This document shows positions 9,764 to 18,596 of a stretch of 64,000 bases of DNA, in pieces. Every line of letters begins with the position of its first letter. The stretch's first letter is position 1. A program made the position numbers and the translations under genes. The notes under the pieces are model-generated. The model had not been told where the DNA came from. It made no database searches and saw only the letters and a list, made by a program, of their open reading frames with translations. The DNA is from Bradyrhizobium sp. SZCCHNS1050 (GTDB taxonomy: Bacteria > Pseudomonadota > Alphaproteobacteria > Rhizobiales > Xanthobacteraceae), in the NCBI RefSeq assembly GCF_032484785.1, contig NZ_JAUETR010000001.1, positions 310,001 to 374,000 of the forward strand, in the 5' to 3' direction.

Positions 9764-10630
9764 TCACCGCCGCCCCGTCGCCGCCGGCGCGGGCTGCGAG
9801 GCCTGGGCGTTGCTCGGGCTGGCGTTGCTGGCCCCGAACAGGACCCGGGTCGGATTGCGGTCGAAATTGTTCACGGCGCGGCTGATGTCGGACAGCGTGC
9901 GCCGTCCATCGGCCATCAGCGCGCCGGAGCGCTTGTCCAGATCCTCGGCGAGCTCCCGGATCGATTTCACCGTCAGGAACAGTTCGCCGCCATCCTTGCC
10001 GCCGGCCAGCGTGTTGAGACCGAGCATCAGGGTATCGGCCTTGCCCATGATGCCGTCGACACGGCTCATGACGCCATCGATGCGCTCGGAATTGCGGGCC
10101 AGTGACTGGGTGAACACCTCGAGATTCTTGATCGAGTTCTTCACGGCGTCCTGGTTGTCCGCGACCACCTTATTGATGTTCTGCAAGGTGGCTCGGATCG
10201 CTTCGGTCACGTCCTGCAGCCGGGTCGGATCGGCACGCAGCACCGGCACGCCATCCTCGTCGAGCGGCGGCGGCGGCGCAGCCTCCTCGCCGCCCTTCAG
10301 CGAGATCGCGGCGACGCCGGTCAGGCCCTGGAACTCGAGCCCGACCAGGGTGTCCTTGCGGATCGGCGCATTGTTCTCGACCATCGCCAGCGCGACGACG
10401 CGGCGCGGATTGTCGAGCTTGACCGAGATGACCTCACCGACCCGGATACCATTGAAGTTGACGCTGCCGCCGTTGCGCAGACCCGCGGCCGGCCCCTCGA
10501 ACACGACCCGCAGCGGGCTGCGCTGCTTGGTCGTGTGCAGGCTCTGAAACCAGAGGACAAACCCGATCGCCGCGGCAATCACTGCCAGCGTGAACGACCC
10601 GATCAGGACGTAATTCGCCCGCGTTTCCAT
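9764..10630 (-). CDS. mlaD: MlaD-family substrate-binding protein (MCE domain)
   Basis: The 288-residue protein has an N-terminal membrane anchor (about residues 6-27) and one MCE domain (about 37-115), including 'GLRNGGSVNFNGIRVGEV' and 'LVGLEFQGLTGVAAISL'. A long helical C-terminal part follows, with a Pro/Ala tail. In Mla/Tgt/Pqi systems this periplasmic subunit forms the hexameric lipid channel of an inner-membrane ABC transporter. The start METRANY has a GGAG-type ribosome site (GGAGTTGGTA). It is the last gene of a permease-ATPase-MlaD operon, with about 150 bp between the ATPase and this gene. No mlaC or mlaA is present nearby. Confidence 0.9.
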   Translation of the reverse strand: METRANYVLIGSFTLAVIAAAIGFVLWFQSLHTTKQRSPLRVVFEGPAAGLRNGGSVNFNGIRVGEVISVKLDNPRRVVALAMVENNAPIRKDTLVGLEFQGLTGVAAISLKGGEEAAPPPPLDEDGVPVLRADPTRLQDVTEAIRATLQNINKVVADNQDAVKNSIKNLEVFTQSLARNSERIDGVMSRVDGIMGKADTLMLGLNTLAGGKDGGELFLTVKSIRELAEDLDKRSGALMADGRRTLSDISRAVNNFDRNPTRVLFGASNASPSNAQASQPAPAATGRR

Positions 10631-10781
10631 TACCAACTCCGGTACCGGCACGTCGCGGCGGTCATCCGGCCCCCGCTTCCGTGCACTGTCGGTTGGCGCC
10701 GGACAGCGGCACCCACCCCATCAACTTTGTCGCGGCAGTCCCCACTCCCGCTCACAAAAATCGTCCCTGGGGCGCGTCGCG

Positions 10782-11552
10782 CTACCCCATCACGGCTCGG
10801 GCACGCTTGCCGTGGAAATACTGTCGGAGCCACGGATGTTCCGAGGCCTGCATGTCGGCCATCGATCCCGCGGCGATAATCTTGCCGTCGCCCAGCACGG
10901 CGATGCGGTCGCACGCCGTATACAGGCTGTCGAGATCATGGGTTACCATGAAAACCGTCAGTCCCAAAGTGCGCTGCAGGGTCCGGACGAGCTCGTCGAA
11001 ATCGCCGGCGCCGATCGGGTCGAGCCCCGAGGTCGGCTCATCGAGGAACACCAGCTCCGGATCGAGCGCGAGCGCGCGTGCCAGCGCCACGCGCTTGATC
11101 ATGCCCCCCGACAGCTCGCTCGGGAAACGATCAGCAACATCGGGCCGCAATCCGACCATCACCAGCTTTGCGACCATGATCTCGTCGAGCAGACGCTGCG
11201 AGACCTTGAGATACTCCCGGACCGGGAACTGGATGTTCTGCCGCACGGTGAGCGAGGAGAACAACGCGCCCTGCTGGAACAGCACGCCCCAGCGCCGCTC
11301 GACGGCGCGGCGGCCGGCACGATCGGCGGCGTCGAGATCGACGCCGAACACCTCGATGTTGCCCGACAGCTTCGGCACGAGGCCAATGATGGTGCGCGTC
11401 AGCACCGACTTGCCGGCGCCGGATGGACCGACGAAGCCCAGGATCTCGCCGCGCTTGACGTCGAGGTCGAGTCCGTCGAGCACGCGCGTCTTGCCGAATT
11501 GCACGGTGACGTCACGCACGCGGATGATCGGATCGGAGACCTCCTGCATCAT
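10782..11552 (-). CDS. mlaF: Mla-type ABC transporter ATP-binding protein
   Basis: The 256-residue ATPase has Walker A GPSGAGKS, Q-loop FQQGALF, signature LSGGM (variant, followed by IKRVALARAL), Walker B LVFLDEP and H-loop THDL. The variant signature and the 'DPIGAGDFDELV' region match MlaF/Ttg2A-type lipid transporters rather than sugar or amino acid importers. It powers phospholipid movement through the MlaE permease across the cell envelope. The start overlaps a double ATG; the permease stop lies 6 bp upstream, so translation is probably coupled. Confidence 0.92.
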   Translation of the reverse strand: MMQEVSDPIIRVRDVTVQFGKTRVLDGLDLDVKRGEILGFVGPSGAGKSVLTRTIIGLVPKLSGNIEVFGVDLDAADRAGRRAVERRWGVLFQQGALFSSLTVRQNIQFPVREYLKVSQRLLDEIMVAKLVMVGLRPDVADRFPSELSGGMIKRVALARALALDPELVFLDEPTSGLDPIGAGDFDELVRTLQRTLGLTVFMVTHDLDSLYTACDRIAVLGDGKIIAAGSMADMQASEHPWLRQYFHGKRARAVMG

Positions 11553-11558
11553 CTCAGT

Positions 11559-12701
11559 TCACATCCCGACCGCGGCGAAGAAGATCGCGAACACGCCGTC
11601 CATCACGATGACGAAGAAGATGCCCTTGACCACCGACGAAGTGGTGTGGCGCCCCAGCGACTCGGCACTGCCCTGCACTGCCAGTCCTTCGACGCAGGCG
11701 ACGATCCCGATCACCGCCGCCATCACCGGCGCCTTGAGCAGCCCGACCTTGAAATGATCGATCGAGATCGCATCGCGCAGGCGCAGCAGGAAGGCCTCGG
11801 GATCGACGCCGCCATAGAACCAGGCCACCAGCCCACCGCCATAGAGCGCGGCGATGTCGCCGAGGAAGGCCAGGATCGGCAGTGCGATCACCAGCGCGAG
11901 CATGCGCGGCAGGATCAGGACCTCGATCGGATCGAAGCCCATTGTGCGCAGCGCGTCGATCTCCTCGCGCATCTTCATCGAGCCGAGCTCGGCCGTGTAG
12001 GCGCTACCCGACCGGCCCGCGATCATGATCGCCACCAGCAGCACGCCGATCTCGCGCAGCACCAGCACGCCGAGCATGTCGACGACGAAGATGTCGGCGC
12101 CGAACCTTCGGAAATGGAAGATGCCCTGCTGAGCGATGATGCAGCCGATCAGGAAGGTGATCAGCACGATGATCGGCACCGCGCGCCAGCACACCTGCTC
12201 GAGATGATGGATGGTCGAGGTCAATCGGAAGCTGCGGGGATGAATGAGGACCCGGCCGCTGGCGACGATCACGGCGCCGAGCATGTCGATCAGCGCGGCG
12301 ATCGTGCCGAAGATGCCGGCGACACTGAGGCCGATCTGGCCGAGCATGCCGGTGATGGTCACCATCGTCGCGTCGCCATTGGGCGCGGTGCTGACGCGTC
12401 GAACCTCGTCGACCAGGCTGGCGTAGTTCGCAGAGAGCCCATCGATCCGGACCTCGACGGTTCCGGTCGTGAAGCTGCGGCGCAGCCGCTCGATCAGCCA
12501 GGCGCCGAACGTGTCGAGCTTGGAGACTTGGGAGACGTCGATCGAAACATCGATCTTCTTGCCGGCGAGTTTTTCGGCATCGGCGACGAGCCGTTCGAGC
12601 GACGGCGCAAAGGACGCAGTCCAGGCGCCGGTCGCGCGCAGCGACAGCGCGTTGCCATCGCCACTGCGCTGCAAATCAGGGCCGCCCTTCACGACGGCCA
12701 T
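11559..12701 (-). CDS. mlaE: MlaE-family permease with N-terminal STAS-like domain
   Basis: The 380-residue permease combines an N-terminal STAS-like segment (about residues 20-105, including 'VDVSQVSKLDTFGAWLIERL'-type sequence) with an MlaE permease of five to six membrane segments. Family motifs are 'MIAGRSGSAYTAELGSMKM' and 'EEIDALRTMGFDP'. In E. coli the STAS protein MlaB is separate; here it is fused, a known variant in alphaproteobacteria. It is the first gene of the operon. The ATG start at 12701 is followed directly by MAVVKGGPDL. Confidence 0.92.
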   Translation of the reverse strand: MAVVKGGPDLQRSGDGNALSLRATGAWTASFAPSLERLVADAEKLAGKKIDVSIDVSQVSKLDTFGAWLIERLRRSFTTGTVEVRIDGLSANYASLVDEVRRVSTAPNGDATMVTITGMLGQIGLSVAGIFGTIAALIDMLGAVIVASGRVLIHPRSFRLTSTIHHLEQVCWRAVPIIVLITFLIGCIIAQQGIFHFRRFGADIFVVDMLGVLVLREIGVLLVAIMIAGRSGSAYTAELGSMKMREEIDALRTMGFDPIEVLILPRMLALVIALPILAFLGDIAALYGGGLVAWFYGGVDPEAFLLRLRDAISIDHFKVGLLKAPVMAAVIGIVACVEGLAVQGSAESLGRHTTSSVVKGIFFVIVMDGVFAIFFAAVGM

Positions 12702-12850
12702 CCTCGGAGCCTTGGACGTCCGCTCCTTGACGAGAAAAATCCCACCGCGTCGCTACCACCTTGCCGGAGACCACTATCAACAGCCATAGTCGGTCAGATC
12801 GCGCAAGTCCCAAGCGCCTCATTCCGGTTCACAAAGCGCCAGACTTTCAA

Positions 12851-13846
12851 ATGACTTCCAACGGTTTTCCAATACTGGACGCCCGGATCGGCCACTGGCC
12901 GATCGCCGGCAGCTTCACGATCAGCCGCGGCGCCAAGACCGAAGCCGTGACAGTGATCGCGGAGCTGCGACACGGGACGATGGTTGGCCGCGGCGAATGC
13001 GTGCCCTATCCGCGTTATGGCGAAACGCCCGATGCGGCGCTGAGCGCCCTGCTCGGGATGCGCGATGCGGTCGCCTCTGGTCTCGACCGCGCCGCCCTGC
13101 AGACGGCGATGCCGCCGGGCGCGGCGCGCAATGCGCTCGACTGCGCGCTGCTCGACCTCGAAGCCAAGCGGAGCGGCCGGCGCATCTGGGACCTGCTCGG
13201 ACGTCGCGCACCGGCACCGTGCGTCACGGCCTACACGATTTCGCTCGGGAGCCCCGATGTGATGGCCAAAGCTGCGGCCAAGGCCGCGCATCGCCCGCTG
13301 CTCAAGATCAAGCTCGGCGGCGACGGCGATCCTGCGCGGATTGCAGCCGTGCGAGCGGCGGCGCCGCAGTCACAACTGATCGTCGACGCCAACGAGGCCT
13401 GGACCGAAGCGAATTTGGAATCCAATCTCGCAGCCTGCGCCACCGCCGACGTCACGCTGGTCGAGCAGCCGCTGCCCGCAGGGAAAGACGAAGCGCTCGG
13501 AAAGATCGCGCGCCCGCTCACCGTCTGCGCCGACGAGAGCGTGCATGACCGCAACTCGCTCGAAGCGCTGCGCGGACGCTATGACGCCGTCAACATCAAG
13601 CTCGACAAGACCGGAGGACTCACCGAGGCGCTTGCCATGGCCGAAGCCGCGCGCGCTCTCGGCTTCGACATCATGGTCGGCTGCATGGTGGCGACATCGC
13701 TGTCGATGGCACCGGCCATGCTGCTGACGCCTTTCGCCCGTTTCGTCGATCTGGACGGTCCGCTGCTGCTCGCCGAGGATTGCGAGCACGGCCTGCACTA
13801 CGAGGACAGCCTGGTCTATCCGCCCGATCAGGCGTTGTGGGGCTGA
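12851..13846 (+). CDS. dgcA: enolase-superfamily epimerase/racemase (DgcA / dipeptide epimerase type)
   Basis: The 331-residue protein has a muconate-lactonizing-enzyme fold. Catalytic elements are KIK in 'LLKIKLGGDGD', metal ligands in 'VDANEAW', 'VEQPLP' and 'CADES', and the second lysine in 'NIKLDKTGG'. Family members are L-Ala-D/L-Glu epimerases or, in alphaproteobacteria, the N-acetyl-D-glutamate racemase DgcA. The partner gene dgcN is not next to it, so the substrate is unsure. ATG 12851 is chosen at the start of similarity although its ribosome site is weak. The gene overlaps the convergent MFS gene by 19 bp. Confidence 0.83.
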   Translation: MTSNGFPILDARIGHWPIAGSFTISRGAKTEAVTVIAELRHGTMVGRGECVPYPRYGETPDAALSALLGMRDAVASGLDRAALQTAMPPGAARNALDCALLDLEAKRSGRRIWDLLGRRAPAPCVTAYTISLGSPDVMAKAAAKAAHRPLLKIKLGGDGDPARIAAVRAAAPQSQLIVDANEAWTEANLESNLAACATADVTLVEQPLPAGKDEALGKIARPLTVCADESVHDRNSLEALRGRYDAVNIKLDKTGGLTEALAMAEAARALGFDIMVGCMVATSLSMAPAMLLTPFARFVDLDGPLLLAEDCEHGLHYEDSLVYPPDQALWG

Positions 13847-15015
13847 AACGACAGGCTTCGGTGCGCGATCCACATCAGGACGCCGCCCGCTCCGGCCATC
13901 GCGGCCATCACGTAGTAGACACCGGGTCCATAGGCCGCATAGACCGGCCCAGAGAGGGCCGATGCCGCCGAGCCGACCACGCCGCTCGCAGCCGCATAAT
14001 AGCCCTGCCCGCGCGCCGTCAGCTGCGCCGGCACTTGGCGGACCAACAGCCCCATGGTTCCAACCAGGGTCAGCCCGAAGGTGAAGCCGTGACTGATCTG
14101 GACCGCGGCGAGCCCACCCGCATGGGGCTCCTGGGCCGTGAGGCTCCAGCGCAGCACGGCCGCCATCGCGCCGATCATGACCAGGCTCGCGGGCGCCAGC
14201 GTGAACCGGGGCGACAGGGCGAACACGACGATCTCGGCCAGCACGCCCATGGTCCAGAGCCAAGCGATGGTCAGCCCGCTGAAGCCCTGCGCCTTCCACT
14301 CGATGGCGGAGAACGTGTAGTAGGCCGCATGGCTTGCCTGGATCAGCGCCGAAGCGGCGATGATGCAGAGGAAGCTCGGATTGCCCAGCAGACTGCGCCC
14401 GTCCCGGGCCAGGCCGGCGCCATGCGGCAGCGGCGGCAGCGCCTGCAGCAGCAGGCTGCTTGCCGCACCGCACAGCGCGACCGAGACGATGATCCAGATC
14501 AGCTCGGACGACGGCGCGAAGTCGACCAGCCCGCCGCACAGCAGCGTTCCGGCGATGAATGCGGCCGATCCCCACAGCCGCAGGCGACCGTAGTTCAGGC
14601 CATAGCTCATCACGCCACGGAGCGCATAAGCGTCCGTCAGCGGGACAACGGGTGTCCAGAGGCAGCAGGTTGCCACGTAGACCAGGAATACCAGCCAGGG
14701 TTCGCGCTGGAAGGCAAGAGCCACAAAGCCCGATGCCGTTGCGAAGGTGGTCAGCCGCATCGCGGCGCGCAGGGCCTGCCGGCGCTCGGCAACCGCGGTG
14801 ATCAGCGGCAGGACGGTGAAGCGGGTTACGGCGGGAACCGCAACGATGACGCCAATCCATGCGGCATCCAGCCCGATCGCCCGTAGCCATACGGGAAAGA
14901 ACGGCAGATGCGTGCCCGAGAGCACGAACACAGCGCCATAGAACAGCCCCAACCCGTCCGCGAATCGGCGCGACAATACCGGCGATATGGTGGAGATTTG
15001 TCGGGACAGTGGCAT
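13828..15015 (-). CDS. MFS transporter, HcaT/phenylpropionate-type (MFS_1_like)
   Basis: The 395-residue protein has 12 predicted membrane segments. Its N-terminal signature 'GLFYGAVFVLSGTHLPFFPVWL' is characteristic of the HcaT-like branch of the major facilitator superfamily. E. coli HcaT is a putative 3-phenylpropionate permease; the substrate here is not deducible. The start MPLSRQIST at 15015 is preferred to a long upstream extension that is hydrophilic and antisense-like. The gene is divergent from the Ala/Pro-rich gene (76 bp between starts) and convergent, overlapping, with the epimerase. Confidence 0.85.
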   Translation of the reverse strand: MPLSRQISTISPVLSRRFADGLGLFYGAVFVLSGTHLPFFPVWLRAIGLDAAWIGVIVAVPAVTRFTVLPLITAVAERRQALRAAMRLTTFATASGFVALAFQREPWLVFLVYVATCCLWTPVVPLTDAYALRGVMSYGLNYGRLRLWGSAAFIAGTLLCGGLVDFAPSSELIWIIVSVALCGAASSLLLQALPPLPHGAGLARDGRSLLGNPSFLCIIAASALIQASHAAYYTFSAIEWKAQGFSGLTIAWLWTMGVLAEIVVFALSPRFTLAPASLVMIGAMAAVLRWSLTAQEPHAGGLAAVQISHGFTFGLTLVGTMGLLVRQVPAQLTARGQGYYAAASGVVGSAASALSGPVYAAYGPGVYYVMAAMAGAGGVLMWIAHRSLSFQPHNA

Positions 15016-15090
15016 CAATTCAATTGCGATTCGATCAATATCATGGTGATCGTTATGCCAACGCGCAGCAATGTGCGCGATAGGTTTGCC

Positions 15091-16701
15091 ATGGTCGATG
15101 AAGTCTTCGCCCTCTCGCCGATATCCGCCCGTGCGGCTCAGCCGAACGAGGCCGATTACGAGGCGATCCGCGACGCCTTCATGGAGACGTCCCGAGGCCG
15201 CTGGTTCCTTGGCGAATACGCCAAGCGCAACCGCAATGCCGACACCAGCATGGTGCTCGACGCGGTGGCCCGCATCGAGCATGCGCTGGCCTCACAGCGT
15301 CAGCAGCAGCAGGAGTTCGAGCAGGCCGACAGCAAGGCACTGCCCGAAGCGCTGGCCGCGATCCGCGCCACGGTCGAAGACGCCGCACTCGCCGCCGCCA
15401 CTGCGGTCGACAGCATGGCCCTCGAGCAGAACCTGGCGCCGGTGCGCAAGGGCATCCGAATCATCAAGGAAATTTCCTGGCGCTGGCGCGAGATCGGTGC
15501 GGACTCGCGGATCTGCGACCTGATCGATTCACAGGTCACGTCGATCGAGGCCGCCTGCGACCAGCTTGCGTGCGCCGACCCCAAGGTCGCGCTGCTTGCG
15601 GCCTTCGAGATCATCAAGACGCGGCTGAAGGAGTTCGACGCGGAGAAAGCAAGCATTCCGCCCGCGGCTGACGAGATCGAACCGGCGACCGAAGCTGCGG
15701 CCCCGCCGACACCCGATGTCGCATCGGGTCCGACTGCGGCGGCGACGGTCTCGGCTGAGCCACAGGTGGCTCCGGAGCCGCAGCCCGTGCCGGAACAGAT
15801 GGAGGCGGCCCAAGCCGGGCTTGAGATGACCATTCCGCTCGTTGCCGCAGTGGCCGCGATCGAATCGGTCGAGACATCCTCCGGCGCTGATGCTGTGATC
15901 ATGGCGGCTGCAGCGGTTGAGGCCAGGATGGTCGACACCGCCGCTTCGGCGGTGGTGCAGCCCCCGGAAGCTGCGACCGAGCCGTCGGTGGACGAAGCCC
16001 TGCTCGAGATCGAGCAGCACGCCGCGGCGGCCCTGGATGACGCCGTCGCCGCAGAAGCCCACGACGAAGCCATCCTGGAATTGGTCGCGGCGGAGATGGG
16101 TGCCCCCGATCCGATCGACGATGAGGAGTTCAGCCGGGCCAGGACGCTCGGCTTCGACATTGAGGAGCCGACCTCGGTCGACGACGACATCGTCGCGAGC
16201 TTCAGCGAGACAGCGCCGTCGGAGCCGGATCTCGTGCTGACCACGGCAGAAGCCCCGGTTGCCAGCGCGGCGCCGGCTCCCGCTGCGCCCACGATGTCGG
16301 CTCCGCCGATGTCTTCCCCTCCGATGCCGGCCCCGCCCGCGGCGGCCCCGCGCATGGCCTCGCCTGCAGCCCCGGCGCCGGTCCCCAGCGTGCCCGTATC
16401 GCCACCGCTTCCGGAGGCGATCACCATCGAGACCCTGGCCGCCGTGGCGGCTGCGGTCGCAGCTCAATCTCCCGCAGCGGCCCCGAAGGCCGACGTTGCG
16501 CCGATCCAGCAGGTCCGCCCGACCGCCGCCGCGGCTCACAGCACCAGCGCGTCCGCGATGCCCAAGCCTGCCTACGAGCCGTCGCTGGGATCGACGCTGC
16601 TGTCGAACGGCCTTCTGCAGCGGCCGCAGGCACCCGCCAACGACTCGTTGGCGCCGATCCGTCGCATGACCCAGCCTGAGAAGATCGCATTCTTCTCGTA
16701 G
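15091..16701 (+). CDS. unrecognised Ala/Pro-rich protein with conserved N-terminus
   Basis: The protein has about 536 residues. The first 190 are ordinary helical sequence ('FMETSRGRWFLGEYAKRNRN', 'RKGIRIIKEISWRWREIG'). The rest is Ala/Glu-rich and then Pro/Met/Ala-rich (SAPPMSSPPMPAPPAAAP), probably disordered. A short conserved-looking C-terminus 'LAPIRRMTQPEKIAFFS' ends it. There is no signal peptide or membrane segment. I do not recognise the family. In-frame ATGs at 15043 and 15055 would add 16 or 12 residues; 15091 has AGG upstream. A role as a scaffold or regulator with a disordered linker is only a guess. Confidence 0.7.
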   Translation: MVDEVFALSPISARAAQPNEADYEAIRDAFMETSRGRWFLGEYAKRNRNADTSMVLDAVARIEHALASQRQQQQEFEQADSKALPEALAAIRATVEDAALAAATAVDSMALEQNLAPVRKGIRIIKEISWRWREIGADSRICDLIDSQVTSIEAACDQLACADPKVALLAAFEIIKTRLKEFDAEKASIPPAADEIEPATEAAAPPTPDVASGPTAAATVSAEPQVAPEPQPVPEQMEAAQAGLEMTIPLVAAVAAIESVETSSGADAVIMAAAAVEARMVDTAASAVVQPPEAATEPSVDEALLEIEQHAAAALDDAVAAEAHDEAILELVAAEMGAPDPIDDEEFSRARTLGFDIEEPTSVDDDIVASFSETAPSEPDLVLTTAEAPVASAAPAPAAPTMSAPPMSSPPMPAPPAAAPRMASPAAPAPVPSVPVSPPLPEAITIETLAAVAAAVAAQSPAAAPKADVAPIQQVRPTAAAAHSTSASAMPKPAYEPSLGSTLLSNGLLQRPQAPANDSLAPIRRMTQPEKIAFFS

Positions 16702-16855
16702 GGCGAGTGCATCTCGGCCGCCTCCTGTTGAACCTCGATCGCTGAGCACCGAAAGGTGCCGCATTAATGGGTGACGCGGATCACTTACGCTGTTGCGCGA
16801 CCTGCGTAGCCTGATCCTCAAGCCATTCGCTTTGCGCATGCTCGAGGAGAACGCC

Positions 16856-18586
16856 GTGTCCGTTCCAAAATTTCGCGCTGTAACATCCGCCTGGAAATCC
16901 CTGCTCATGTCCGCGCTGCTGGGCCTGATGGCCTGGGTCGGCCCGGACTCGGCGTTCGCCGCCGGCAGTGAGCTCGACATCCTTCACACACCACCGCGCG
17001 CGCTGGCAGCTCCCTCACCGGCAAAAGAGAGCAACACGCCCGCCGCGATCCCTCAAGGAGCCGAGCCACGCGTCGCGCTCGTGATCGGCAATGCGAGCTA
17101 TCAGAACGCGCCGCCGCTGGAGAACCCGGACAACGACGCCCATGCTGTTGCCAAGCTGTTGAACTCAGCCGGCTTCGAGGTGATCACGGCGACCGACCTG
17201 ACGCAGAACGAGATGCTCAAGGTCGTCGAGGATTTCTCGAGCCGGGTGGCAGCACACGGCCCGAACACCGTGGCAATGGTCTACTACGCCGGCCACGGGG
17301 TTCAGCTCGCGGGCGAGAACTATCTGATCCCGATCGATGCCCGTATCTCAGCGCCCTCCGACCTGACGACGGGGACCATCCGTCTGGTGGACCTGATGGC
17401 AACGCTCGACGCCATCCCGAGCCGGATGCGGATCGTCGTGCTGGACGCCTGCCGCAACAATCCATTCCCTGCCATCAACGATGCCGGACGCGGACTTGCC
17501 ATCGTCGACGCGCCGAACGGTTCGATCCTCGGATACTCGACCTCGCCTGGCGCGGAGGCGCTCGACGGGCGTGGCGAGCACAGCCCGTACGCGCAGGCGT
17601 TCCTGAACCTGGCGCGGCAGCCGAACCTGCCGATCGAGCAATTGTTCAAGCGCATTCGCCTACAGGTGAACCAGAGCACCGACGGACGACAGACGCCATG
17701 GGAAAGCTCCTCGTTGACCAGTGATTTCACCTTCTTCGGGGATACGCTGGTCGCGGCGGCGCGCCCTGCCGAGAACGCGCCGGTGATCCAGATGGCGGCC
17801 AACCTGCCCAGCCGGTCCGTGCGGCAGGCCTATGACTACGTGCTGTCGGAGAACCGTCCGCAATATTATCGCGAGTTCATCGAGCTGTATCCGCGCGATC
17901 CGCTCGCCGACCGCATCCGCGCACTGCTCGCCGGCCTCGTGCAGGCCACGGCCTGGCACCAGGCCGTGCTGGCGAATTCGCCGGCCGCCTATCAGAGCTT
18001 CCGTGAATCCTATGCCGACAGCCCATATGCGCCGGTCGCACTGCGGCTGCAGGGACAGCCTCGGCCCATCCCCGTGCTGCAACCGAGCCGTCTCATGATG
18101 CCACCGCAACTGGCACCGATCGCGCGACCGTTCAATCCCGGTCCGCAGATCCAGAGCCATCCAGCCCCGCAACCGACGCTGCCGGCCGCCACCGTGCCGC
18201 ACGGACCGCTGCCGCCAACGGTGGTCACGAAAGGCAATGCCATCAACAACGCGGGTCCCAACAAGGTCGTCGATCCCGGGCCTATCGCTCAGACCAAGTT
18301 GCGCGACAGGATCGTGCCGCCGACAAATCCGCCTGTGGCTACGAAAATCCAGCGCGATCCACTGAAGCGCAGTCCTGGGCGGCCATTCGACGCCCGCGAA
18401 GTGCGGCGTCCCTTCCCCGGCAATTCCGGACCGTTCAAGCCGAACATCAACGCGTCGCATCCGTCGATGGCGCGTGGCCAAGGCGGGATGCAGGGCGGCC
18501 CGGCGCGGAGCACGCCGCACGTCGCGCAGTCCGGACTGCGGATGGGCGGCGGGGGATTTGCAAAAGGCGGCCTCAGCTTTCACTGA
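16856..18586 (+). CDS. secreted caspase-family (C14) protease
   Basis: The 576-residue protein starts at GTG 16856, supported by GAGGAGA 6 bp upstream. A signal peptide (LLMSALLGLMAWVGPDSAFA) is followed by a caspase p20-like domain (about residues 70-280). The catalytic pair is visible: H147 in YYAGHGVQ and C199 in LDACRNNPF, with 'ALVIGNASYQNAPPLENPDND' at the start of the fold. A second helical segment (about 300-400) and a Pro/Asn/Gly-rich tail follow. The substrate and physiological role of such bacterial periplasmic caspase homologues are mostly unknown. The gene stands alone, convergent with the threonine dehydratase gene. Confidence 0.85.
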   Translation: MSVPKFRAVTSAWKSLLMSALLGLMAWVGPDSAFAAGSELDILHTPPRALAAPSPAKESNTPAAIPQGAEPRVALVIGNASYQNAPPLENPDNDAHAVAKLLNSAGFEVITATDLTQNEMLKVVEDFSSRVAAHGPNTVAMVYYAGHGVQLAGENYLIPIDARISAPSDLTTGTIRLVDLMATLDAIPSRMRIVVLDACRNNPFPAINDAGRGLAIVDAPNGSILGYSTSPGAEALDGRGEHSPYAQAFLNLARQPNLPIEQLFKRIRLQVNQSTDGRQTPWESSSLTSDFTFFGDTLVAAARPAENAPVIQMAANLPSRSVRQAYDYVLSENRPQYYREFIELYPRDPLADRIRALLAGLVQATAWHQAVLANSPAAYQSFRESYADSPYAPVALRLQGQPRPIPVLQPSRLMMPPQLAPIARPFNPGPQIQSHPAPQPTLPAATVPHGPLPPTVVTKGNAINNAGPNKVVDPGPIAQTKLRDRIVPPTNPPVATKIQRDPLKRSPGRPFDAREVRRPFPGNSGPFKPNINASHPSMARGQGGMQGGPARSTPHVAQSGLRMGGGGFAKGGLSFH

Positions 18587-18596
18587 GGCTTGATCG

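Noticed and set aside
10812..12854. 680-residue plus-strand open frame opposite the mla ATPase and permease
   Set aside because: Translation is His/Asp/Gln-rich shadow sequence; the minus strand encodes clear MlaF and MlaE proteins.
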